From: Medicago truncatula
Lineage: Eukaryota > Streptophyta > Magnoliopsida > Fabales > Fabaceae
Assembly: GCF_003473485.1 (NCBI RefSeq)
Contig: NC_053047.1
Span: 38,612,972-38,676,971, forward strand
Direction of reading: 5' to 3'
Length of the DNA stretch: 64,000 bases
Positions 11,374 to 22,999 of this stretch are shown here, one piece after another. The notes below the pieces were generated by a model. The model did no database searches and was not told where the DNA came from. It worked only from the letters and a program-made list of their open reading frames with translations. Position 1 is the first letter of the stretch; each line of letters begins with the position of its first letter. The position numbers and the translations under genes were made by a program.

Positions 11374-11545
11374 AATTAAATTAAGGAGATTACAAGAGAA
11401 ATATAATTCTTAGGATCATGTGAACTACTCTTTATGTTTTTTATGTGACAATGTCATTCATCTTTTCTTATAATGTTATTTAATTTTCTTTTAAAGAGAG
11501 GCATGCATTTGAATATGACAACTTTGCCATCTAATAATTTAATTG
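11374..11545. repeat. Right copy of the ~170-bp direct repeat
   Basis: Partner of 10870-11041. It continues at its right into TTTGCACTTTGTGG and TGTGCACTTGATTTG, matching the region after 2760, so this copy keeps the original downstream context. Confidence 0.75.
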
Positions 11546-11683
11546 GTTGCACTTTTATATTTGAACTAAGTAAATTTGTTTGCACTTTGTGGTGCAAATG
11601 TGCACTTGATTTGTATTTTTTTTTTTAGGAAATTGCATTTGTTTGTTATTTGAAATTTAAATGTCAAGTAAAATATAATAATT

Positions 11684-11865
11684 AAAATGTATTTGCTATT
11701 AACCTGTTTAGGGAAGGTCTCGCAATAAAGGAAGGGGACTATTCAAACATTTTTTATATAAATGTCAACTAAAACATAATAATTCAAATGTACATTTGCT
11801 ATTAACCTGTTTAGTGAAAGTCTCACAGTCAAGGAAGGGGACTGGACTATTCAAACATTTTTGTG
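11684..11865. repeat. Short tandem duplication, about 90-100 bp unit
   Basis: TTTGCTATTAACCTGTTTAG, then AAGGAAGGGGACT and ATTCAAACATTTTT, occurs at about 11691-11747 and again at about 11790-11863 with small differences. Confidence 0.6.
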
Positions 11866-11869
11866 AACA

Positions 11870-12890
11870 CGTATCACAGCACATCAAGTATGGACCACTA
11901 TTCCCTCTCCCATGTATAGAAACCATAACTTTGATAAGTCACTATGAGAAAAATAAAATTGTCTAACTCGTGTTAGAAGTTACACTGGTGTATTTTTTTT
12001 TTTTATGTTACTTGCATTACATATATAATATTAATTTTTTGGTTATATGTATAATATTTATTGAGATTAGACCACTATGATTAGTCGATCCTTGAGTTAG
12101 CTACCGAGTGTTAAAAAAATGTATAATATTTATTAAAAATTCATGCATCTCAAAATTAAGAGAGTAGAGAAATTACTTATATTCTAACCCCGAACTTATA
12201 GAATAAAGTCATAAACTATTAAGATCTATCTAAAATATAAAATAAATAAATTTTAGTTGTGTAAGTTTGAATATTAATCAAGAATATGTAATTAGAATTA
12301 ATAAAACGGGCACATGTAAAAAAATATTATTTTATTATATTTAAAATTGATTAAAACAAGTAATTTAATTTTAATCAAAGGGTTATTTTAAGGGAAATGC
12401 TAAATAGTGTCTTTGGGGCATTGGATAAGAGGATGGAAATGGAAATATCGTTTTGAAAAATGGTAAAAAGTGATGAATTTAACTTTTTAAAAGTTAAAAT
12501 GTTATTGAATAAAATGCAAACATACTACTTTTGGTTTCCTTAATAAGTGTTCTTAGGGCACTTGTTAGCATAACACTTATTTTAAATTTTCTCTAGCAAT
12601 TTATTATTTGAAAAATGAATTATCTTCTAAATAAATTGGTTATAGAAAGTTTAGGTGAGCTCCGAGTGGTCACCAAGGGTCAAGGAAAGACTCAAGCTCA
12701 CATCGACAATGGCAATTAAGCCCACAACCTTTTTCATGAATCAACTACTTATCAACTAAGTCAACTTTCATTAGTAAATATCGATTAAATTTGATAAAAG
12801 TTAGGTTATAACTTAAACTGGTGTTTAATGATGGATAAAACTGATAAAAAAATCATTAGAATTAAATGGTAGGATTATATTTAAAAAGAA
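11870..12890. other. Gene-free AT-rich region with one old MITE
   Basis: 12396-12570 belongs to a MITE family with GCAC termini (GGAAATGCTAAATAGTGTCTT to TTAGGGCACTTGTTAGCA), seen also at 15252, 30415, 39790 and 57838. Otherwise only AT-rich sequence, no gene. Confidence 0.45.
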
Positions 12891-12896
12891 CAAAAT

Positions 12897-12965
12897 TTGT
12901 GTGTGTGTGAGAGAGAGAGTGTGTGTGTGTGTGAGAGAGAGTGTGTGTGTATATGCATATATCAT
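12897..12965. repeat. GT/GA compound microsatellite
   Basis: Alternating TG and AG dinucleotide runs followed by a short AT tract (TATGCATATATCATATG). The open reading frame that begins here is created by the repeat and is not supported as a gene. Confidence 0.85.
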
Positions 12966-13600
12966 ATGTTATCAATTTTAGTAATGATGATATTAATTAA
13001 TAATAGACTTGTCACCCAATATCACTTGGATGAAATGGTAATGAATCCCTTTCGATTTAATCAGAGGTCATGCGTTATTGAGTTTGATTCTAACCCAAGA
13101 AACACACAACCATCAAATCTCTTGAGGGAAGATTTGTCAACCATTATAGTCCTACCGGATGAAAGAGAGAGTCCTACCAAAAGAAAATAATTTTATAATT
13201 TCTCTTTTTCACAAAATATTATTACGTCCATTAATTTTTATAAAAATATCAACGATTTATAATTTAAGATGTAGCTAATTAGTCCAATCAATTTTCTAGA
13301 TATCTTGTTTCAAAAAAAAATCCTATTAATTCTGGCCGCAAGATATCGGTCATATTTTCTAATCTAAATTTTAATTCATTAAATAGAAAGAAATAAGAAA
13401 GAAAGGGAGAGTCCAACCAAAAGAAAATAACGAAGAGAGAGGCAATTTCTCGCGTTGTGTTTGTTGACTAAATAGACCGACGTGAGAATTTATATTTGCT
13501 AAACATGGAAGAATCATGCAGTAAACTGCTTCTATCTAAAGTCTAAACCTCATTTCATAACAATAACATAAATTCTTTCATTTCTTCCTTGTTCTTAACT
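12966..13600. other. Upstream region of the second receptor-kinase gene
   Basis: AT-rich with no clear transposon. Just before the ATG it resembles the upstream of the first gene (AAACTGCTTCTATCTAAA and AACCTC at 13520-13550 against 3658-3678), which supports duplication of a proximal promoter. A W-box-like TTGACT lies at 13464-13469. Confidence 0.5.
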
Positions 13601-16600
13601 ATGTTCCTAAATATTACATACATCTCTTTCTTATGTTTCTTCTTATTGATAATAATCACTTCTTTTCCAACACAATCCCACTCTCAACCAGTTCACGATT
13701 ATTCAAGTTGTAACTATGTCGACCATTCTTACAACTGCGGAAATATTTCCAACATAATATATCCATTTTGGGGACAAAATCGTCCGTATCGCTGTGGCGC
13801 CGGCAACCCGTTTTACCTTAACTGCCACAACAACAGTATTACTACCATTCTATTATCATCACAAAATTTCACAGTACTTGATATTAACTCACAAATTCAC
13901 ACCATCAAACTTAAGAGAACAGACCTTTCCCAAAATTTTTGTTCTCCTCAATACAATGATACTTTCTTGTCTCCAACAATATTTCAGTACCTCCCAAGTG
14001 TCAAAATCATAGACATATACTACAATTGTACTTACAATGTCTCTCAAGATTTACTTAAAAAATCTCTGTGTGGATCTCACAATCCTTCCTTTTCTGATTC
14101 CCATTGGCTGTTTTTCGAAAATCTAGATCAAAAGAGATGTGAGAAACATATTAAAGTGCCGGTAGAATATGAACATTATTTTGATTATGACGATCTCAAA
14201 GAATATTTGGATAAGGGATTTGAGGTAGAATACAGTGTGAATGAGGGATGTTTAAATTGTTTGGGAAATGAAGGATATTGTTCGAGTGATTATTTGGATA
14301 AAAATGTTGATTTGTGCTATTATGATAATTGTCCAGATGGGTCTATTGATAATAACTGTTCTCCTCTTCACAATAGTATGTTTTCTTATCTCTTTATCTC
14401 ATAAATATATAAGGTGAGGCCAAGGTTGCTTTTGAATAGCAAATATATATATATAGCACAAATCATAAAAGAAATTTTGTTTTAAAAATTTAACTTTTTG
14501 CGATTAAAAATGTCATGATTACACATTTTCCCATACAAATTTACTCTTGTCTCCTTAAACAATGCTTAAGGCAATTGTTAGTATTCGTCTTTTTTAAAAT
14601 CCTGCTCGTGAATTTCTAGTTCCCTATTCCTATTTCTGTTTCTGCCTTCCCTATTTCCTCTCAAATTTCTTTACCATATGCAGCTTAAATTAGACATTCT
14701 TCTATTTATCTTTTTTTTTAAGAGATAAACGAAATGACAAAACTATTATAAAATCACACACGTAAGTGGAGGTACCGGGGTTCGAACTCTGGTCATGACA
14801 TCCGACTTAACAATTTCAGCATTTTGCCAAAATTAGACATTCTTCTATTTATCTTAATCTGTTTATTTGTCAACTATTAAATTAGACATTTTTGTATCTT
14901 TTGTGAACTTCTCCGATACGCCCTTATGCCGAAAAGATTACCCTTGTTGAAATTCCATTTTTGCGTTTTCAAAAAAAAATATTCAAGATTAAATTAAGTT
15001 TTTTTAGGCGTATCCAATGCTCTAACAAATTCCTCTATTCTTTTGAAGATTCCTCTACTACCATCACAGGTAAGCAGTTGAGCAGGCAAGGGAAAATGAA
15101 AATCATTCTAGGTGATACATCTATGATATAAATTTCTATTTTATTTCTCTCGTATTTTGTTCGATATTTAGTACTCCCTCCGTCTCAAATCAGATGTCCC
15201 TTTTGAGTTCTATACAAGTTATTAAGAAAATGTTTAGTATTGTTAATTGTAAGGAGAATGCTAACCGGTGCTCCAAGGGCATTGGTTAAACATCCAAAAC
15301 AAGTAAGTTTTCATGAAAAAAGTTGTGTAATCATTACTTAATCTTATATTTCCAAGACAAAATTTTTATTTGTAGATTCATTAACCAATGCCTTGGTGGC
15401 ACCGATTAGCAAGACCCTAATTTTAATGGTAAAATGTGTTTCATTTACTAAAACACCTTTATTAATTATAGTTTAGTGGAACATTTAGATGATTGAATTG
15501 CAATAAATAAGTGTATGTTAGTGGAAAAGAATAATAAATAATCTATTGTGTTGTAAAAGAGACAAATAATTTTAGAGCAACTAAAAATTGAATATAGGAA
15601 ACCATTTTCCTATATGTAATAAAAGAAGAACGATTTTCCTCCCTTAGATAGACAAATAAAGACCAAAACTATACTATAAAGTATAACCTCAAATTTTGCC
15701 TATTTATCTTCTTTTTTTTACAAAGTTTCCTAACACAACAATATTTTGGATTTTGTCTTTTTTCAGCAAACTATTAGTATTAAGTATTAACTATGTAGCA
15801 GGAAAAACCATAAGCACATGACTTACCAATATAACTTTGATTGCAGAGAGATACTAAATTCTATCACTTTCATTAGAAGGAAGTCATATTTTGTCACCGA
15901 CACCCTAAATAACTTCATAGGAAAAGACACGATGCTATTTTTATTTATTTTTTTAGCTTTGTTCTTCCATTAGCACATGATAAGATAATTCTACTTCTAA
16001 CAACAGGTGTTGGAAGTGCAGCAATGGTAGCATTGCTGATGTGCATCACAATTTGTTATTTTAGAGGCAAGTCATTAATACAACAAGTAACATCTTGGTT
16101 TAGGACAAAGAATGATAAAAACATTGAAGCATTTTTAAAAGATCATGGAGCTCTATTGCAGAAAAGATATAAATATTCAGAAATAAAGAACATGACAAAC
16201 TCGTTAAAGGATAAGCTCGGGCAAGGGGGTTTTGGTGTTGTGTACAAAGGAAAGTTATTTAATGGTTGTCTTGTGGCAGTGAAGATATTGAATGTATCAA
16301 AAGGAAATGGTGAGGAATTTATTAATGAGGTTGCTAGTATTTCTAGAACCTCTCATGTTAATGTTGTCACCCTTCTTGGATTTTGTTTTGAAGGCAACAA
16401 AAAAGCTCTCGTATATGAATTTATGTCAAATGGTTCTCTTGACAAATTTATCTACAATAAGGAACTTGAAACAATTGCATCTTTGAGTTGGGATAAATTG
16501 TATAAAATTGCAAAAGGGATAGCTCGTGGACTAGAGTACTTGCATGGAGGATGTACCACTAGAATTTTACATTTTGACATAAAACCACACAACATCCTTT

Positions 16601-17106
16601 TAGATGATAATTTATGTCCGAAGATTTCAGATTTTGGACTTGCAAAACTATGTCTCAGGAAAGAAAGCATTGTTTCAATGTCAGATCAAAGAGGAACAAT
16701 GGGGTATGTAGCTCCAGAAGTGTGGAATAGACATTTTGGAGGAGTTTCACACAAGTCTGATGTTTATAGTTATGGAATGATATTGCTGGAAATGGTTGGA
16801 GGGAGGAAAAACATTAATGCTGATGCAAGTCGCACAAGTGAGATATATTTTCCTCATTGGGTATACAAAAGGCTTGAGCTTGCTAGTGATTTTAGACCTG
16901 ATGGAATAATGGATACAGAAGAAGATAAGATTGCAAGGAGAATGACCATTGTAGGTTTGTGGTGTATTCAAACGTTTCCTAATGATAGGCCTACAATGAG
17001 TAAAGTGATTGAAATGTTAGATGTTAGCATGAATTCGTTGGAAATGCCACCAAAACCATTGCTTTCTTCTCCGACTAGATCTGTATCAGAGTCTTCCACG
17101 TCCTAA
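13601..17106 (+). CDS. LRK10L-type receptor-like serine/threonine kinase, intact
   Basis: Predicted CDS is join(13601..14375, 15070..15111, 16007..17106), 638 aa; both introns are phase 1 with GT-AG ends. The ATG at 13601 (MFLNITYIS) aligns with the start of the gene at 3725; the open frame extends upstream only through a TTG. Residues 1-30 are a signal peptide, then the GUB_WAK_bind domain (CGN, YPFWG, CGAG, FYLNC) and a Cys-rich segment. The 42-nt exon gives SKQLSRQGKMKIIL, then one membrane helix (VALLMCITICYF). Kinase: GQGGFG from 344, Lys365, HFD at 461-463 (non-RD), DFG at 481-483, APE. Family role: plasma-membrane receptor-like kinase. It keeps all catalytic landmarks apart from the usual Arg of HRD. 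Introns hold a SINE-like repeat and a decayed Stowaway element. Confidence 0.88.
14721..14829 (+). mobile_element. SINE-like repeat, copy 1 (truncated), in intron 1
   Basis: Belongs to a four-copy family in this window (also 34115, 49085, 54531): GATAAACGAAATGACAAA, then ACACACGTAAGTGGAGGT, then the B-box-like GGTTCGAACTC at 14779-14789, then GTCATGACATCCGAC. The B-box-like core (GGTTCGAANCC consensus) suggests tRNA-derived ancestry. The copy ends early compared with the others. Confidence 0.5.
15174..15590. mobile_element. Decayed Stowaway MITE with a nested GCAC-type MITE in intron 2
   Basis: TA followed by CTCCCTCCGTCTCAAA at 15172-15189 is the Stowaway left terminus. Between 15252 and 15417 lies a second MITE, from GAATGCTAACCGGTGCTCC to GGCACCGATTAGCAAGACC, with inverted ends. 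The expected Stowaway right end has decayed (around 15560-15590). Confidence 0.5.
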
Positions 17107-17345
17107 AATCTGAGGGTATGTGTAATTTTTAATTAGAGTAGAGATCATCTTATCACTTTTAATCATCTTGTCATGCAAGTGGGTCTCAGTGCTCAAATTA
17201 TTTTTATATTCAATGCAGAATCATGAACAATTTGTGATGTAACGTTTATGTTTTAAATTTATAATTTTAACATCATATATCCTTTATAAGTTGGCGACTG
17301 CATAAGCTACAAATGAAAAACAAGCTATACTACAAAAAGTTTATC
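17107..17345. other. 3' flank of the second receptor-kinase gene
   Basis: AT-rich, presumably containing the 3' UTR. No other gene or repeat is evident. Confidence 0.35.
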
Positions 17346-17349
17346 TTAT

Positions 17350-17850
17350 GTGGAAGCAACTAGTAGGCAATGATCAAGGCATGCCCTTAACGTATGGCTC
17401 TCAATATAGTCCCTTAGGGGCTCTCCTCTGTTTTAACGTATGGCTCCCAGGCTGTCTACAAACTTTGGTTGTTTCCTTGACACCTTAAAGTGAGACATAA
17501 ACCTCTTCCATAGTTCGATTCAAGAATAAATGGACCAAGGTTTGAGGGTCTTAAACCATGTCATAGCTCAATATTCCCACTAGGTTAAAACAAACAATCT
17601 TTTCACTGGAGTGGCATTGCCAAATGACAACAGTGTGACCATGGTCTTGAAGTGATCATCAGGATATTTTGTCTCGTCGTACAGCCTGACGTTGAGAGGC
17701 TTCTGGAGGGACTTTGGGATCGGATAGTCATTAATCTTGCTAGTAAATGCATTCTTCATAGCTGATTTGTCGTCATAGGAACTCTAGTTGATGGACTTAG
17801 ACCGATGACAGTTGTGGGGGTGATACATCATCACCAGCTCTCTGCGGTGA
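17350..17850 (-). pseudogene. Ty3/gypsy-type retrotransposon gag relic
   Basis: The minus strand reads KNAFTSKINDYPIPKSLQKP, then VRLYDETKYPDDHFKTMVT, then LWKRFMSHF and GEPLRDYI. This follows the order of the plant retrotransposon gag domain (MEKYDGTTDPKDH..., F..L...F...Y, ESLRDY). Stops and shifts break it. No LTR, protease or polymerase is seen nearby. Confidence 0.6.
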
Positions 17851-17854
17851 TTTT

Positions 17855-18110
17855 TCGCTTGGCTTGTGTGTTTCAATTGGATTGTCTCACATGACATTCC
17901 CCTATTATGTCACTAAACAAATTAAGTTTCCTATAAGGTGTTAAATCAAAAACCAGACCTAGTTCTTTAGTGAGAGAAACTCCACATTCTCTCTGAGCTC
18001 TTTCAATCATCGATGAAGGGCGATTTTAGTTCATTTTTTGACCTGGAATCACCGAATCACCCCTCTGCATCCTTTTTCTCTTTCTTTCAATCAAATAAGT
18101 GATTTCCACA
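17855..18110. other. Short gene-free interval
   Basis: No supported feature. It separates the gag relic from the next promoter block. Confidence 0.3.
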
Positions 18111-18612
18111 TATAAAGCTTTTTTGTTGTGATTTTGCCAAAACGTGTTCCCTTGTTTTGGATTCCATTTTCTTTGGTAAGTAAATTTTGATGAGGTAGCA
18201 GCCATACAAATCAAACAATGGAGAGAGAAAAAAAATAGGAAAGTGAGGAGTAATTTCACAGTTGACCATTCTCCTTGACTATATGGCCATGACAATAATT
18301 AACATATATTTTCGGATACAAATTCCCTCTCGTAAAGGAAACACGCATTTACACGCATTGGACAATCTCGTCCCTTAAATTAAGATCAGATTGCTGAAAT
18401 TATACAATAATAAAATCAATTTTAAATGATCTTTGTCATTGATTTAGATCGAACGACGGGACTAAAAACTATATGACAAAGTTGCTTTAGAGAATTTACC
18501 AACATAACCCACAAACAATAATTGTTTCTCCTCTTCCTCATACTGTTGAGCAGAAAACATTGAGGATTTTAGCATGAAAAAAATATAAAGAGCCTTTTGC
18601 ACATAACAATTA
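18110..18612 (+). promoter_or_regulatory. Receptor-kinase promoter block with W-box pair, copy 2
   Basis: Second copy of the block described at 9870. TTGACC lies at 18262-18267 and TTGACT at 18275-18280. It keeps TTTTGGATTCCATTTTCTTT at its start and CATAACAATTAATGGATACA at its end. Confidence 0.45.
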
Positions 18613-18766
18613 ATGGATACACTTATCCACATAATATGTTTCTTCTTGGTAACCACTTTGCTACAAACATCACATTATCAACCACAGCAACGTTCTTCAC
18701 CAAAAAAAAAACCACAGCAACGTTCAAACAAATTTAAATTATTCCCTTTGTAAGGAACAATCCTAC
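18613..18766 (+). pseudogene. Very short LRK10L first-exon fragment
   Basis: ATG at 18613 starts MDTLIHIICFFLVTTLLQT, nearly identical to the signal peptide at 19885. A local duplication of CCACAGCAACGTTC around an A-tract disrupts the frame. The match stops at AATCCTACAATG (about 18769), where sequence jumps into the upstream block that also sits at 9340. The breakpoint marks an unequal exchange. Confidence 0.72.
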
Positions 18767-18779
18767 AATGTTTATGTGT

Positions 18780-19240
18780 GTGTCCCAATTTGTAAATGAG
18801 AGATAACACAATCAACATGACCACCACACCCATGTGGCTTGCTTCCGCCATTGTCCAGTCGACCAGCTCAGCTTGGACTATGCGGTGTATTACTTTTTAA
18901 TGACCCAAATTCTTAAAATAAAATATAAAAAATTTGATTTTGGTACACGTCAACTTTTTGCACACGTCAACATGCATTCGGCACACATCAACATGTGTCT
19001 GACACATGCTCATGTGCGACCTCCACAATCAAACTCATTACCATGGCGACACATTTTTTTAGAATTGATTCAAACGGAACCACAGGTATTTAAATTTTTA
19101 GAATAAATGACTTTTTGTCTCATATTCAATCCAAACCGCACCACGAACGTCCCTAACGCGAACGTCCCTAACTCTACGCTAAATGAATTCATTTATCTTG
19201 CGGAAAGGAAGAAAAAAAAACTGTGAACACACTAGGCCTA
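18780..19240. repeat. Duplicated upstream block, copy 2
   Basis: Partner of 9340-9750, with shared CCAATTTGTAAATGAGAGA, TGACCACCACACCCA and CGTCCCTAACTCTACG. The open reading frame at 18834-19106 is within this non-coding repeat and is not supported. Confidence 0.65.
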
Positions 19241-19884
19241 ATCTGACCTTATTCTTTTCTCTTTTATTTTTGGGTACAAATTTGACCTTATTCTAATCAT
19301 GATGTTAAAGGATTCCTAATAAAACTCCCAGTGTTCCCAAAACTATTATATTATCTAACTGTTATTTAAAACTTAAAAAGACAAATCAACTAAACAAGAA
19401 ACAAACAAAAAATAGAGACTACATAAAATGTGTTGACCTGGTTTTGGATTCCATTTTCTTTGTTCCGTGGCCACCATATTTTTTTATGAAATAGGAAAGA
19501 GAGTAGTAATTTCACAGTTGACCAGTCTCCTTCCTTGACTATGGCCATGACAATAATTGTCTTATATTTTGGGACCCGAATTCCCTATCGTAACACAAAC
19601 ACGCATTGCACAATCTCGTCCCTTAAATTAAGATCAGATTGCTGAAATTATACAATAACAAAATAAATTTTAAACGATCTTTGTCATTGATATAGATCGA
19701 ACGACGGGACTAAAAACTACATGACAAAGTTGCTTTAGAGAATTTGTTTCCATCATTTTAATGTCAACATAACCCACAAACAATAATTGTTTCTCCTCTT
19801 CCTCCTATTGCTGAGCAGAAAACACTTAGGATTTTAGCATGAAAAAAAAAAAAAAATCAAACATCCTTTTGCATATAACAATTA
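19241..19884 (+). promoter_or_regulatory. Receptor-kinase promoter block with W-box pair, copy 3
   Basis: Third copy of the block described at 9870, ending directly at the ATG at 19885. TTGACC is at 19518-19523 and TTGACT at 19535-19540. Its left part (19241-19430) also matches 9710-9880. Confidence 0.45.
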
Positions 19885-22386
19885 ATGGATAAACTTATTC
19901 ACATAATATGTTTCTTCTTGTTAACCACTTTGTTACAAACATTACACTGTCAACCACAGCAACCTCAAACAAATCTGAATTATTCCCTTTGTAGGGAAGA
20001 ATCCTACAACTATGGAGATCAACTATCCAACATCTCTTATCCATTTTGGGGACACAACCGACCCTCTCACTGCGGTGGCGGCGATCTATTTTACCTCAAC
20101 TGTTTCGAAGATCAAAGGAAAAATTTCACATCTACAATTCTATTAGGCTCACAAAATTTCACAGTACTAAATATTAATCTTACAACATACACCATCAAAA
20201 TGAGACGAACCGATCTTGCAGACGAGGTTTGTACTCTGAAATTCAATGATACTTACTTGAGTCCAAATATTTTCCAGTTTCCTACATGAACACATAACAT
20301 AAGCATATTCTACGACTGTTCATATGATGTCATGTCTTATGCTAACTACCAATCTTTGTGTGGATCACAAAATGCTATATGTTTTGAGGATCCAAGAGGT
20401 ATGCTGTTGGAACAAATTCCAGAGTTAAAAGGATGTGGGAAACATATCTTAGTACAAGCAGATTTTGCTTTTGTGCCTGCAACTAATCTTGGTGTAATTG
20501 GAAGTGATGATCTTGATCAAATTTATATGAGGGGTTTCAGGTCAAATATGTTGTGAATGAAGAGTGCATAAGATGCTTGGGAAGTGAAGGGTATTGTTGG
20601 AATAATACTGGTTTTGATGATGTTTAGTCTTGCTATTGTATTTACAGCAAGATTGTATATCTCAATGTCTCCTCATGGATCCCTTATGTTATGTTAAATT
20701 AATCAAAACAAGTGTATGAAAAGAAAGTATTGGGAAGAAAATCAAATCAACAAAAGGCGACACGTGTTCTTTTCCATAGATGGATAGACAGAAAGACATA
20801 TATGCATATCAAACCCTATTCTTACTTATCCATGCTTATGTAAAAAGTGGATATAATTTGATGCAAAAACTTAAGATGATGGATGCATCTCTTATAAACT
20901 TAAAAAAATGGATTTAATTTGATGCAAAAACTTAAGTGGATTCATTCCAATCCTTTAATGTTAGTTTTTTCTTATACACTTCCATTTGTGTCCATGTTTG
21001 TCCCCTGATCCATATTTGTTTTCATCTTCTGTTATCAACTTAATTTTGGACTGTGCACTATGTAGTTCTTATTCAAAAGGACTAACCAATGCTCAAACAA
21101 ATTCCTCTCTATGATCTTTCTACTACTATCACAGGTAAGCATTTGAGCTGGCAAGAGAAAAGGAAAATCATTCAAGGTATATATATATATATTAATAATC
21201 ATTAATCTATTGTATTGATTAATGAAACCTTAACTTTTACCTATTTGTGTTTTCTTTCTCTTACACAAAATAACTTATATTATAAAGAAAACTGTAATTC
21301 TTTTCTATGTCATAATACATTAACTAAGCCTCCTAACAGGAAGTGCAGGTGCAACATTAGTAGGATTACCGATATGTATCACTATCTTTTGTTTCAAGTA
21401 CATGTCAAGAAACAATAACAAAGACATTGGAGAATTCTTAAAAACTCATGAAGCCTTTAGTGTTAGAAGAAAATGGCCAACAACTTCAAAGTCAAATTAG
21501 GACAAGGCGGTTATGTTACAGTATACGAAGGAAAGCTAGTCAATGATTGCCCTGTGGCCGTAAAGATACTGAAAAAGTCTAAAGGAAATGGTGATGAATT
21601 TATGAATGAGGTTTCTAGCATTACTAAAACCTCTCACGTTAATGTTTTCGCCCTTCTTGGATTTTGTTTTGAAGGACGGAAAAAAGCTCTCATTTATGAA
21701 TTAATGTCGAATGGTTCCCTTGAAAAATTCATCTACAAAAAGGGACCTGAGACATTCCATCTCTGAGTTGGGACATTCTTTATCAAATTGCGAAAGGGAT
21801 AGCTCGAGGGCTTGAGTACTTGCATAAGGGATGTAGCACTTGAATCTTACATTTTGACATCAAACCACATAACATCCTCTTATATGAGAATTTTTGTCCA
21901 AAGATATCAGATTTTGGACTTTCAAGACTTTGCCATAAGAAAGAGAGCATTATTTCTATGTCAGACGCTAGAGGGACAATGGGGTATGTAGCTCCTGAGT
22001 TATGGAATATAAATTTTGGATGAGTTTCGCACAAGTCTGACGTTTATAGTTATGGAATGATGTTGCTAGAAATGGTTGGTGGGAGGAAAAACATTAACGC
22101 CGATGCAAGTCAAACAAGTGAGATATACTTTCCTCATTGGGTATACAAGAATCTTGATCTACGCAATGATTTGAGACCGGACGAAGTGATTGTCTCGGAA
22201 GAAGATGAAATTGCAAGGAGATTGACCATTGTAGGTTTATGGTGCATTCAAACATTTCCAAATGATAGACCAACAATGAGTAGAGTGATTGAAATGTTAG
22301 AAGGCAACAAGAATTGTTTGGAAATACCACCAAAACCTATTCTTTCTTCTCCTACTAGATCAGTACAAGAATCATCAGCTTCATGA
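19885..22386 (+). pseudogene. Full-length LRK10L receptor-kinase pseudogene
   Basis: All three exons of the family can be traced: exon 1 from 19885, the 42-nt exon at 21135-21176 (SKHLSWQEKRKII), and the kinase exon at 21340-22386. The kinase is closest to the gene at 3725. Lesions: TGA at 20287-20289 (AGA in the 10328 copy), a 1-bp shift near 20540, TAG at 20625-20627, a deletion of about 22 bp near 21468 just before the kinase, a 1-bp shift near 21757, TGA at 21841-21843 (CGA in the gene at 3725) just before HFD, and TGA at 22021-22023 (GGA). Exon-intron borders of the middle exon still look functional. The last 109 codons after 22057 are open. No functional receptor can be made; a transcript is possible. 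Confidence 0.88.
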
Positions 22387-22975
22387 AATTTTGGGGTAAA
22401 TGTTCCACACTGCATTATTTATCATATTTGTTGTATATTCTAATATCACATTGTAAAGCAAGTGGATCTTATATGTGTGATACACTGTTGTAAAAGCATT
22501 ACACATTGGTCAGATAAACTATATGTTATGCTTACTAAAGAAAAAGGTCATTCAGATAAATCTATTGTTGCAAATGGAGGTTAAAGTAGAAGTGACATGG
22601 ATGAATTGAATTAGAATATATATCAGATAACATATTTTCTATTATGGTTTCTTCTTTTCAGGACATATTTGTAAAGAAATTAGACAAGAAATCAAGCTAC
22701 TTTGCAGAATTTCAAGATATAGCATGCATCAATTGCTGATTAATGAAGTATTCAAAATGTCCAATATTGGCCTGATCAAACAAATTATGCACTGTATTGT
22801 ACACAAAATAAAAACCTATGTATTGAAATTATCATGTGAGGAATTTTACATAGATACTCCATTATTTAGGGGCACACCACTTATAAGTAAGTGTAAGTTA
22901 CAAGAATTATAAAAAGATTATTAGCTAAATAGAAATTTTGTAACACTAAATAAGAGAATAGAATTAAGAACCATA
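22387..22975. other. Boundary between the kinase cluster and the CBP60 array
   Basis: Begins with 3' UTR-like sequence shared with the gene at 3725, then AT-rich DNA. A stretch near 22858-22915 (GGGCACACCACTTATAAGTAAG) is a diverged partial copy of 23200-23245, so a small duplication marks the array edge. No gene is recognised. Confidence 0.4.
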
Positions 22976-22999
22976 TTATAGAGGATGTCTTACATTAAT

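Noticed and set aside
12897..13190. Plus-strand open frame starting with MCVCERES
   Set aside because: Its first third is a GT/GA microsatellite and the rest shows no domain.
13589..13600. Upstream TTG start for the second receptor-kinase gene
   Set aside because: The plus-strand frame extends to 13589 only through TTG. ATG at 13601 aligns with the start of the paralog at 3725 and is used instead.
18834..19106. Plus-strand frame of 90 codons
   Set aside because: Lies in a non-coding duplicated block. The paralogous block at 9390-9660 does not keep it open.
22057..22386. Separate short kinase gene
   Set aside because: It is the open C-terminal part of the pseudogene that begins at 19885; it lacks the catalytic core.
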